Shown piece after piece: positions 8,571 to 17,800 of a DNA stretch of 25,208 nucleotides. The notes under the pieces are model-generated. The model was not told the origin of the DNA. It made no database searches and saw only the letters and a list, made by a program, of their open reading frames with translations. A program made the position numbers and the translations under genes. Location of the stretch: the NCBI GenBank assembly GCA_036939355.1, contig JALLAP010000314.1, positions 1 to 25,208 on the forward strand, in the 5' to 3' direction. The stretch comes from Thalassiosira profunda (taxonomy: Eukaryota > Bacillariophyta > Thalassiosirophyceae > Thalassiosirales > Thalassiosiraceae). The first letter of the stretch is position 1; each line of letters opens with the position of its first letter.

Positions 8571-9968
8571 CCTTCGTCTCCTGAGTGCCCGTCGGGGGTG
8601 TTGCAAGTTGCAAATTTGAAGCTCTCGACGGCAGTGGGCGGCGGCGGCGGCGGCGGTGGAGGCTTAGGGAGGCTTTCACGTGAACCGTCGGGGCACAATG
8701 AACATGGACGCTGTTGGGTTGCGCGGCGACGACGATGCATGCCCGCCAACCGAGCACCATCACTTTGTTTGACGCGGTGATACAAGACCTCTGCATCGAC
8801 CGTTGCAAATTTGAAACTCCCCGCGGCGGGAAAAGGAGTATGTAGGTGTGCGTAGGAATCATACAGCGAAATTCAAACCAATTCAAACCGTTACACGTAA
8901 GTGGGTCGATTTGAATTAAGTATGAATTCCCACGTTACAAAATGATACTGTCCCAACGCACCGGTGATGCAAGAGAGTCTCTACTTTGCGAAAGAATATC
9001 AGGTACGGTACTAGCACTGACCTGCCTTCCAAACTGCCACGTTTCGCGAGCGGCGATGCACAAGTATTAGTCATCGCAGCGGTACTCGAATTCAACTTCG
9101 TGCCGGTACAAAACACGTCAGTGCGTCACTTTTGAGGGCGTTTTGAATTGTGGGTTTTCCCTCCAAAAGAGAGAAGTTGAGAAGCGGCTTGCATGCCCCG
9201 GCTACCTAGAGAGATACCATAAACTCCCACACGAAGATAGATCTGCAAGTCAGTTCCCTCCAATTAATTGAGAAGCGAACCCCCAACACCCAACACCAAG
9301 TCTCATCTGTCAAGTCAGTTCCCTCAACGTCTGTCCGACCCCGATGCCGATGGCGAAAAGGAATGCATTATTGTATTGTTACGCTGTGGTGCACACACAC
9401 AATAAAACACAAACAGAGCAAAGTGCAGGTTGCAGCCACAGAGCAGAGGCCACATCATATGTACAAATAACTGGCCACCACCATCAGTTGCAATTTGTGC
9501 ATCCAGCACCAAAATTGACACACTCAGCCAATTTGAGGTTCATTTTCGCGTCCTATCTCGACTGCTAGTGCACTCACAAAACGCCATCTCGTGTTGACCA
9601 CAAAGTGCCCCCTCAAAAGTGAGTTTTCGGTGCAATGTGGACTGCACTGCAATATGCAACTATTGACCAAATACTATGTTAGAATAATCTTCCTCTGGGG
9701 GGAGCAAACACGAAAAGTGTGTGCGCACTACTTCCTTTTTGTTTGGAACAGGGGCGTTTGATCTTCTTCCAAAAATAATGTGTATGCGCGGAAAAATAGC
9801 AAAAGGAGGGCAACGCGGTCACGCACAAGATAGGTATCCAATTTCCGAGCGCAAAAGAATGTTTCAATTCATAGTAGGTGCAAGAATGGTATGGCGAAGA
9901 TCCAGAAACGATAAGAAACAAAAAAGGAGTGCGACTGGTCAAGGTGTCATCCACAATATCTCCTCAAA
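8571..9968. other. Intergenic region between secreted gene and OMA1-like gene, copy 2
   Basis: About 1.4 kb without a supported gene, collinear with 1520-2717 but with many substitutions and indels. It contains a GGC-repeat tract near 8637-8660, the conserved TTCACGTGAA, and an A/C-rich stretch at 9390-9415. No RNA gene or conserved open frame was found. Confidence 0.55.
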
Positions 9969-11189
9969 CTATTTCTGTTCCCCTCCTCCTTTCATCAGCT
10001 GCCACTTTCGATCCTTCATCGCGTTCACCAGATGGCGCCGCAAATGCTTGCAGCTGCTGTTTGCATACTTGGCCACGTTCTCCTCCTTGCTCGCCTCCAC
10101 CAAGGCCCGGTACCGCTCCTCCGTCGGCGGATGATCGAGCTCGATCGTCAAAAACGACACTCCGGGAGGATCGAGTTTGCTCATCTTCTGAAACACCTCG
10201 ATGCCCCGCTTGGTATCGAAACATGCCATGGCGGCCAATCGAATCCCCATCTCGTCCGCGGCGCTCTCGCTTTCCCGAGAGTAGGCATTGGACACCCATC
10301 GTTTCGTCGTCGACAGCAGCGCCATGGCCTGCAGAGTTGCAATTCCTCCAAACGCCGAGAGGCCTGTGAGTATCATAATTTCCACCGTGCTGAGCACGGC
10401 CTCGGCGACCGTGCGCTTCTTCACGTGGCCGAGCAAGAGGTGCGACGTTTCGTGTCCCAAAACCAAAGCCATCTCGTCGTCTGAAGATATGAGCTGATCC
10501 ATCATGGCCGTGGTTACAAAAATCTTGCGCGGCAAAAGTGCCGTGACGAAGGCATTGGGCGCGGGGGAATCCAACAACACGTAAGTCCACTCCCCTGTCA
10601 TCGTCGCGGCGGCCGCAGCCACCGGGTTCTCGAACAGCTCGTCCAGCCCTGCAATTTGCTCCACATTGTGTGGATCCTTTGCCATCTCCGCCGGAAGGCC
10701 GGCGCGGATCTGTTCCAGCTCGGTCTCTCGCTCCTCTTTCGCCATCTTCCGCGCCGCCCGCACGATGCTCTGCCCCACCGTCGCCACTCTATACAAATCC
10801 GGATCCCGGTGCGCGAGCGCCAGCGACTCTTTCAAATGCCCATCCCGGATCATCCGCGTTTTCGAGACGTCGCCGGGGTCAGCGCATCCGGCGCTTTTGC
10901 AAATGGACTCCAATATGGCCCACTCCTTCTTGGACGGGTCGGCGAGGGCGTCCATGCATCCCAACTGGTAGCCCACCGCGCCGACGCCGGCGACGAGGGC
11001 GGGGATGCGGAGGTACTTGGCGAGAGCGGATAGGGCGCGGTGCGAGGTGGAGGAGGAGGCGCCCGCCCGCGATGACGAGGGCGACGCCGCTGAATTTGCA
11101 AAGTACCGACGGGGCGCTGCGATGGCCGAAGGGGTTATCGGCGACCGCGATGCCAGCCGCACCGAGACGAGGCACGGTCGACTCAGCAT
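9969..11189 (-). CDS. OMA1-like mitochondrial M48 metallopeptidase, copy 2
   Basis: 406 residues, single exon. The HETSH zinc motif starts at residue 246, and the ESAADEMG ligand segment is intact, so the enzyme should be catalytically competent. From HRALSALAKYLRIPALVAG onwards it is almost identical to the copy at 2718-3956. The first roughly 55 residues, the putative mitochondrial presequence (MLSRPCLVSVRLASRSP...), have diverged in sequence and length while keeping Arg/Ser/Ala-rich, acid-free composition. That pattern fits selection on the protease domain and loose constraint on the targeting peptide. The start is the ATG at 11189, aligned with the ATG of copy 1; the longer upstream frame lacks an ATG and is not conserved. 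Divergent from the six-Cys gene at 11497. Confidence 0.9.
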   Translation of the reverse strand: MLSRPCLVSVRLASRSPITPSAIAAPRRYFANSAASPSSSRAGASSSTSHRALSALAKYLRIPALVAGVGAVGYQLGCMDALADPSKKEWAILESICKSAGCADPGDVSKTRMIRDGHLKESLALAHRDPDLYRVATVGQSIVRAARKMAKEERETELEQIRAGLPAEMAKDPHNVEQIAGLDELFENPVAAAAATMTGEWTYVLLDSPAPNAFVTALLPRKIFVTTAMMDQLISSDDEMALVLGHETSHLLLGHVKKRTVAEAVLSTVEIMILTGLSAFGGIATLQAMALLSTTKRWVSNAYSRESESAADEMGIRLAAMACFDTKRGIEVFQKMSKLDPPGVSFLTIELDHPPTEERYRALVEASKEENVAKYANSSCKHLRRHLVNAMKDRKWQLMKGGGEQK

Positions 11190-11496
11190 CTCTCCCTTTG
11201 CAGTCTGTCGAGTGCACAAGTTGTGCAGAATCTTTGCATCAATGGCGGGCGCGCTGCGAGGGAGCGAGGAGGGTGGGGTGCGATGCGCGGGGGACCCAGC
11301 GGGCCTGCGGCCTCTGTCTCTGTGGCGGGTGGCGGCCGCTGTGCCTGCGCCCGCCAAGAGCGCCAAGAGGTGCACCAACTTTATTTGTTTATGTCACTGA
11401 ATTCTACACAAAGTGTACTGATTCCAGTGTAGACCTTTCTCGACAGAGTGAACGCTTGGCATTTCAAGCGTCCCACCAACACCCAACACCACCAAC
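11190..11496. promoter_or_regulatory. Divergent promoter region, OMA1-like / six-Cys repeat gene, copy 2
   Basis: 307 bp, about 100 bp shorter than in copy 1. A degenerate form of the 17-bp palindrome (GTGCACAAGTTGTGCAG) lies just upstream of the OMA1-like ATG. A CACCAACACCCAACACCACCAAC stretch precedes the six-Cys start and resembles the CCAACACCAACGTC leader of copy 1. Confidence 0.4.
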
Positions 11497-12051
11497 ATGA
11501 AGCTCACTGCCGCCTTCGCCGCCGTCATCGCTGCCTCGGCCCCCCTCTCCTTCGCGGCCGCGGCGCCCGAGGAAACGACGCCCAACCTCCGCGCCTCCGC
11601 CTCTGCCTCCGAGCGCTTCCCCATCGTGGGCGAGGACGCGAGCGACACCTGCGTCGGCGCCTACCGTCGCAACTGCTTCTACCGGAACGGCAACGAGGAC
11701 GCCAAACCCTGCTGCAGCGGTTTGCGGTGCGAGTATACCGGTGAGCACGCCAACCCCAACGCGCGCGGCGGCGGCTCGACCAATCCGACCAACTTTGTCT
11801 GTGTGGTCTCCTCGGACCGCGAGCGCTCCGCCACCGACAGCGACGGAAGCCCCGACGAGGACGACGGCGGCGACTGCGTCAGCGCGTACCATCGCAACTG
11901 CTACCTGCCGGGCGCGAACGAGGAGGGAAAGCCCTGCTGCAATGGTTCCAGCTGCAACTACCTGGGCGGGACGGCCCGGGCCCGTCAGGGCGGGTCGAAT
12001 AATCCTGCCAACTTCGTGTGCGAGGCGGATGCCGTGGCGGCGTTCAGCTAG
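11497..12051 (+). CDS. Small secreted protein with two six-cysteine (knottin-like) repeats, copy 2, intronless
   Basis: 184 residues in one exon. The signal peptide is MKLTAAFAAVIAASAPLSFA. Two repeats carry the same C-x7-C-x11-CC-x4-C...NFVC framework, separated by the acidic Ser/Asp linker. The paralogue at 4362 has a 73-nt intron immediately after the codons for PEE; here PEE runs straight into TTPNLR. The second repeat and linker (about 250 bp from 11794) differ from copy 1 at only two or three positions, while the first repeat has many differences. This patchiness suggests gene conversion or uneven selection. Function is unknown; secretion is inferred from the signal peptide. Confidence 0.85.
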   Translation: MKLTAAFAAVIAASAPLSFAAAAPEETTPNLRASASASERFPIVGEDASDTCVGAYRRNCFYRNGNEDAKPCCSGLRCEYTGEHANPNARGGGSTNPTNFVCVVSSDRERSATDSDGSPDEDDGGDCVSAYHRNCYLPGANEEGKPCCNGSSCNYLGGTARARQGGSNNPANFVCEADAVAAFS

Positions 12052-12137
12052 CTTATCTTGGGAGAGGTGGGATCATTCTGTGATCGCTTGGCTCTGGGGG
12101 TCAGGCACCGCTAACGTCTGGCACAAGATATATAAGC

Positions 12138-13490
12138 TTAGCGCTTCTTCGTTCTACTCTTCTTCTCCTTCTTAGGACTCTTTTTCTTCTTGTCCTTCTT
12201 TTTTGACTCAGCATATGTGCAAAACTCCTTATGGGAGGGAAAGTCGAGAGCTTGACACTCTGAGCCGCAGTAGTATGGATGGCCGTCAGGGTTGCAGGGG
12301 CAGTGAGATAGCTTTGCACCGGGCGTTCCGTCGTCACCCACCACTTCCCCTTCTGGCTTGTTGCAGTAATCGCACCTCAGCCTGACATGTTCTGTAGCCA
12401 AAGAGGGAATTGGCATGTCGAACGTCCTTGCAATCCTACGAAGCTTCTTGCCCAATTTCCGCTCCGCATATTCCGAGTACAACTTCCAACAATCTAATGC
12501 ACCCTCATTGCCTTTTATTTCTTTCATCCGTTGCGTTTGGAGAACTTCCCAGATAAACTCCTTATGCTTCTGGGCCTCTTGCTCGTTCAGGCTTGGGCGC
12601 ATTTCTGAAGAGTCAAGCCTCGATTGGATGTACGCCTCAACTGAATCCCACCGACGACGATCAGTTCCGCCTTCAACGACCACATCACTATCGGCCACCA
12701 AGAAGGTGAGAGCAGGGCGAGAAGAGTAATCTTCTACCAGCAGTCCCAGCTCACACGCAACTTTCCACATCCGCGTATCAAAGCACAGTGCAAGATCATT
12801 GAAACGGTCTACATCCACTAGGCTGCCTCGAAATAGCCCGGATAGCTCCAGCACACCCGAACCGATGCCTTTGTATCGATTTCCTCTCACGATGTCGACA
12901 TAGCACTCATGCACGCGTTCCTCGAAATCGTCTTTGGGAACATCCTGAAGCTTGTACGAGGCAGTGAATCCATGCAGGGGATGCCAGCCAAATCGCTTGA
13001 TGATCGCGGCGAGCAAGAAGGCCCAATTTTTGGCCGGCCACGTCCCCATGCCTCGCTTCCAGGGCAAACACGCCACCTGCGCCGCGGCCCCGACGCGCCC
13101 TCCGCTGGTCGCGGTAACGGAGAACCCGATTCCCATATTTCCCCGCCTGTGCTCGAGGTACCGCACCACCTGCAATTGATACCCGCTCGTTGGGGAGCCT
13201 GCTTCGAGCGGCGGGGCCCGGTCGCACACGATCACATTCATCGCACAGGAAAGCACCTCCCTCGGAGGGGCCTCGTCCTTCGGCAGCCGGCGAGAGGCCG
13301 GGCGCCCGGCCTCGCGCCGGAGCCATTGCATTTGTCCCGCGACTGTGGCCTCGATTGCGGCCTGCTCCGGGAAATCTTCCGGCCGCGGCGCCTCGCCCCG
13401 TTCCTGCATCGCCTTAAGCGATTTCGTTTCCTTTTCCATGGCGGCCAAGCACTCCCTGGCTTCGCGCTGCTCGTCGCACTCTGGCTCCAT
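12138..13490 (-). CDS. MYND-type zinc-finger protein
   Basis: 450 residues, single exon. A MYND-like zinc finger occupies residues of about 373-424: CDYC, then HCPC, YYCGSEC and HKEFC, giving the C-x2-C...C-x-C...C-x3-C...H-x3-C ligand order, with an unusually long first loop. A Lys-rich tail (KKKDKKKKSPKKEKKSRTKKR-like, last 25 residues) could be a nuclear localisation or RNA-binding segment. MYND fingers are protein-interaction modules. The N-terminal 370 residues (EVLSCAMNVIVCD, RRGNMGIGFSV, FGWHPLHGF) are not recognised. The start is the ATG at 13490; an in-frame TTG two codons upstream is not used. It lies in the slot held by the TPR gene in copy 1 and diverges from the RdRP-helicase gene. 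Confidence 0.8.
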   Translation of the reverse strand: MEPECDEQREARECLAAMEKETKSLKAMQERGEAPRPEDFPEQAAIEATVAGQMQWLRREAGRPASRRLPKDEAPPREVLSCAMNVIVCDRAPPLEAGSPTSGYQLQVVRYLEHRRGNMGIGFSVTATSGGRVGAAAQVACLPWKRGMGTWPAKNWAFLLAAIIKRFGWHPLHGFTASYKLQDVPKDDFEERVHECYVDIVRGNRYKGIGSGVLELSGLFRGSLVDVDRFNDLALCFDTRMWKVACELGLLVEDYSSRPALTFLVADSDVVVEGGTDRRRWDSVEAYIQSRLDSSEMRPSLNEQEAQKHKEFIWEVLQTQRMKEIKGNEGALDCWKLYSEYAERKLGKKLRRIARTFDMPIPSLATEHVRLRCDYCNKPEGEVVGDDGTPGAKLSHCPCNPDGHPYYCGSECQALDFPSHKEFCTYAESKKKDKKKKSPKKEKKSRTKKR

Positions 13491-14237
13491 CCTCAACTAA
13501 CAATGAACAATCCACAAATCAGTGCCATCCGGGAGGTTGATGGGCTGGAGGTGGGTGATGGGCTAGAGGTGAAGGCGCATGCGTCTATGTCTGGCGCTTC
13601 TAGCAGTGGATGGTTGGAGGCATGCAGCAGATCAGCATGCGGTGAGGTGTGCATGTTCATGTTGTGTGTTCAGGTTGGGCGGAAGCTACCTAGTTGAAGC
13701 AGCGAGATCTTTTTTATCTTTTTTTTTTCGGCCTTCCCGGATCAGACGAGTTTTCCGCCCTGTGTGAGTAGCCCCCATGTCGTGTGTCAGCCGGGCACGG
13801 CATCAGCGGCGCGGCAAACCAACACCAACCGGGAGGTGAGCAGATCGGCGTGCGAGCGGTGGCGGCGGCGGTGGGGGCGTTAGTTGCAAAAAGGGGGCGG
13901 GCGGGGATTCCCAGACAATAAGATGTGAGCGTCATGAAATATTCAGTTACTATTGTGATAGTGACTGATGTTTGCGCGGCACTTGTTGCCCGAAGGGGCC
14001 CGGGCTGTTCCTCGATGCGCCGCTGCCTCGTTCTTTGTGCGAGAGACAGCTGTGGAACATAGGTATTGTATATTATCAGGGTGTCTCCTCTCCTTGTGGG
14101 AGCCATCACTATCAGCGTGATTGTTTTTGCAACGCGATATATGCATCTCTGACACCTCCTGGGCGCGGCCACACGCCATTTCCACTTTCTTAGCAGATAA
14201 CTGCTATTGTAATTGATTGTGCTCGAACAGGGGCACG
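13491..14237. promoter_or_regulatory. Divergent upstream region of the MYND gene and RdRP-helicase gene
   Basis: 747 bp. From about 13670 it matches the region upstream of the truncated RdRP copy. Shared blocks are AAGCAGCGAGATCTTTT, the GGGAGGTGAGCAGATCGG block, AAGATGTGAGCG with GAAATATTCAG, and a long conserved block ending at GGGCACG before the ATG. Indels break any extended upstream frame. The left 180 bp, next to the MYND gene, are unique. Confidence 0.5.
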
Positions 14238-14845
14238 ATGGACGGTGCTCAGCGCGGGATGAACGCCCTGTCCCTCTCCGCGCCCGTCGCCTCAGATGGT
14301 GGTGGAATTTCAGGGGAACCCGACGCCCTGTCCAAGCTGGAGGAGCGACGCGCCGCCCGCAATCGAAACAAATACGTGTGGTACCATGCACTGAGGGACG
14401 ATGTGCTGTTCCGATCCTTGGTGGGGCAAGGGGAGGGCGACCCCGCCGTGCCCGTCGATCGCGCCTCGCTGTATCCTCCCGCAGTTGCAAATGGACGGGG
14501 GGAAGTGGTGGAGGATGAATTGCAGCTGCCTACATTTCGGGGATTGGTGGCGCGCCTTCCCTACGCCCTCCGGTTTGTGCTGGAGCTCCACCTGTTGGAT
14601 AATGCAATCGTGGAAATTGAGCAGGTTCGGTGCCCTGACAGCGAAGCCAGCGAGCAACGGGAGCGGCGCGAGGAAGAGCTGGCCGTGGGGGCCCGGCGAC
14701 TAGCAGTGGCATTCGTTCAGCAAGTGATACCTCCACTGCTGGAAATTGTGTGGGGAGGGTTGGACGTCGACAATTTTGCCCTGTCGGAGCTGTTCGCAGA
14801 GGCCCTCCGGCCGAAATTGCGTGGGGTCCAGCAGGCTGTCAAGGA
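13670..14845. repeat. Tandem segmental duplication, right block, copy 2
   Basis: Partner of 6655-7846. The coding portion (14238-14845) aligns without gaps over 608 nt. The ATG-to-ATG offset between copies is 6,999 bp. Confidence 0.85.
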
Positions 14846-17800
14846 GAAGAGGGAGGCCTCGTTCGATAGAAATGACGTGGCACGCGCCATGGATCAAGCA
14901 AAGCAATGGCTCGGTAGGGTCGTGGAGCTCTGCGGCGAGGAGCGGGACCTCACGTCGGAGTCCCCGGGTATCAATCTCATTCAGCGACGGGCCCGGTGGC
15001 CGTACGCCGAGTACAGTTGTCGCTTCCTCACCAATGGAGATCTGATCCCAACCAATTACGAGATGGTGAATAGCCACACATACTCCGCTGAGGACCAAAA
15101 GGGGAGACTGCGGGAGACTGGCAGCCGCCGGGGGCTGCGAGAGGGAGGATGGCTTGTTCGTGACCGGTTCTGCCGCGTTGCCAATGGTTTTGATGTGTGC
15201 GAACATCTTGTAGATTGGGTCGGCTCGGAGCCGACGCTCTGCGGTAGGAGCTACAGGTTCCTCTTCGATAAGGGAGTTGGAAGCGACATGAAAGTGTGGT
15301 GAGTCCACTCTTGCTCAACGCATGTACACAGATTTGACCTTCGACCGACTGCAGCGTTTCCTTCTCGGCGTTTTCTTTCTCAGGCTCTTCTCGGAGCACG
15401 CCAGAGGAGCGAGCACGAGTCGACCGGAGCTCGATGTCACCAGGGATGGGTTCTTGGCCGGACTTGGCAACCTGCAGAATGTGTTGCTAAGCAAACTCGG
15501 CGATCGCATCAGCCTTGCGTTTACGGAGACGTGGCCCATTGCNCCTGCAGAATGTGTTGCTAAGCAAACTCGGCGATCGCATCAGCCTTGCGTTTACGGA
15601 GACGTGGCCCATTGCCAGCTTATCAGATGATCAGATCGTGGCCATTCCAGGTGAGTTGTCTGGATGCTAAATCTGCACCCTTTCCTCAAGCAACTGACGG
15701 CATTTCCTCCATCTACAGACATTGTCCGCAATGGCTACGCTTTCAGCGATGGAAACGGCATAATGGGGATAGAAGTGGCACGCTCAATACAGCAAGCGCT
15801 GGGCCTGAAAGAAATACCCGGTGCGGCGCAGATAAGAATTGGCGGTGTGAAGGGTATGCTATCGCTCAATTGGGATTGGGAGAAAACAGACTGCATTGGC
15901 ATACGTCCCTCGCAGGTCAAATTTTGCTCCTCCCATCGGATTTTGGAGGTGAAAGAGGTGGCCAAGACGCACGTCGGAAGCACTCATAGACTGTTCAAGG
16001 AGGCTCTGCTGGTGAGTTTGACGTGCCGCGGCCATCCATCGGACCTTCTCTCGCTGTGCTGACCTTGCCCCATTGCTTCCGTCCCCACACAAAGGTCATG
16101 GATCACCTCGGTGTGCGATGCTCGTCATTCTACAAGCTTCAGGAGAAGGCGTGTGCACAAGTGGTGCTTGAACAGGACGTGGATGGCGCTCTCGAGTTAT
16201 TTACTGCATCGCATAGTGGAAATGTCGACGAGTCTGATTATGTGCGAAATGCGGTGAGATTCTGAACACATCGTTTTGGCTACCTTGGTACATTTGCTGA
16301 TCAGTGCCGTTGTTCGTACACCAAAAAGCTTGACACTGGTGCCAAAATGGATGGGAAACAATTCACGACGCTGGAGTTAGAGGCCATGCAAGAGAAACTG
16401 GAGACTGCCAGAGACAAAGTCAACATTGACCTTAAATGGTGAGGTCGAGTGTTGCCTCTTTTGCTGCTTCTCGCAGTGCATGTCTCACACGTTCCCTCTA
16501 GCTCCGTGATGTTTGGCATAGTCGACGAACATGACGTGCTCGAAGAGGATGAGGTATTGGTTTGCAACGGCCGAATAACGGGGGAAGTGCTTGTCCTGCG
16601 CGCGCCCTGTATGTTCCCGGGAGACATCCAACAAGCTCGCGCCGTTCCGCGCAAGCCAGATACCGCCTTTGCTTGTCTTGAACATGTCATCGTGTTCAGC
16701 TCGAAAGGCGAAAGGCCATTGGCGGACACGCTTGGCGGCGGTGACCTTGATGGCGACAAGTATTTTGTTTGTTATGAGCAAGAGCTCGTTGAAATGGCAA
16801 CCCCGGTGTTGCCCCACGATTTCGGAACCCAGAATCCAACTATAAAGGAGGAGGCAGATATTGCGACGGCGTTCTGCGCGCCATCCGAGCATGCGGCTCT
16901 TACGGTTCCGGCTGTCGAAGACCAGCTGCGTGTTCTCGGGGAGTTCATTAGCGAAGGAAACTTAGTTTCTCATACGGCGGATGCGTGGCTGCGAATGGCG
17001 GATAAGCTCGGCGTTTACAACGAAAACGTGCAAAGGCTTGCTGCGTTGCATCAGCGTAAGTTGCAAAGGCCAGACATATTGCGTCACATCACGAAGACGG
17101 AGCTCCGCTAAAACTCACCTCCCTTCTCCTCCGGCCAGGCGCTCTCGATTCGCGAAAGGGTTACAGTAATATTGATCCATCTGAGCTCTCGTTCTTGTAC
17201 AACGTCTTGGAGATGATGCCAATGCCTCTTTACAAGCATCGATCATCCAATCGCAAAGGGCCCATATCGTTCCTCGGAGTTCTATGGGAGTTCTGGTGCT
17301 CGAATATCAGATCGATCAATACTCTCCTTGCACGCCGCTCCAATGGACATCCATCCCAGCCATCGCTCGCCTTGGAATCAACGGTCAAAGAAAACGAGCA
17401 AGTAAGGGCGTTGACGATAACGGCGATGAAAAATCTTGACTGGGAGAAAGACAAGAGCTACCGGTATTGCGTCACATGCGGAGGCAGAAAAATCAGTACC
17501 TCGATGACGGTGTGTGCTGTGTGTGGATGTGAGTGGGCTTGTCCTGGGCCGTGTTCACACAATCATTGGAAGCTATGTTTTGGCATCCGATGGCAAGAGA
17601 GTGGCGTGTTGGTGGATGACGCTGCGGATGATGATTTCTCCACGACGAGCAGCTCTGCTCCGAGCCCACTCGGATCCTTTGCTGGTTCTAGAGAAGTCAC
17701 TGAGTCGTTCATGGGTTCCAGAGAGGTCACTGCTGATACTGTCTCGCTGACGACATCGATCGATGAAGCCGAGATGAGTCTCATACCTGAAGACCCGCAA

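Larger units (their letters stand above)
7852..12068. repeat. Tandem segmental duplication, left block, copy 2
   Basis: Direct repeat of 841-5010. Paralogous landmarks are offset by 7,011 bp (left edge), 7,251 bp (OMA1 stop) and 7,135 bp (six-Cys start), so intergenic indels have accumulated while gene order and strand are kept. Confidence 0.85.

Noticed and set aside
11190..11378. Upstream extension of the second OMA1-like gene
   Set aside because: The extension begins at TTG, not ATG, and the added residues have no counterpart in copy 1; the aligned ATG is at 11189.
5197..13490. TPR and MYND genes as obvious paralogues
   Set aside because: Same slot, strand and length, but no convincing alignment by eye; only short generic matches were seen. 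Structure comparison would be needed.
15471..15615. Tandem 72-bp repeats as genuine repeated protein segments
   Set aside because: The same 72-bp length plus one N at three unrelated places, each breaking the frame, points to assembly overlaps.
16301..16759. Antisense open frames of 100-150 codons over the fusion gene
   Set aside because: They mirror GC-rich coding strands, carry no recognisable motif and cross exon-intron borders of the supported gene.
16502..17055. Viral RdRP or integrated RNA virus
   Set aside because: The DLDGD motif, RNGYxFSDG motif and many spliceosomal introns mark the cellular two-barrel silencing polymerase; viral right-hand GDD motifs are absent.
17109..17111. Stop codon as the end of an RdRP-only gene
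   Set aside because: It lies in an intron with strong GTAAGT donor and CCAG acceptor; splicing gives an uninterrupted frame into the helicase, and no ATG or promoter-like gap separates the parts.
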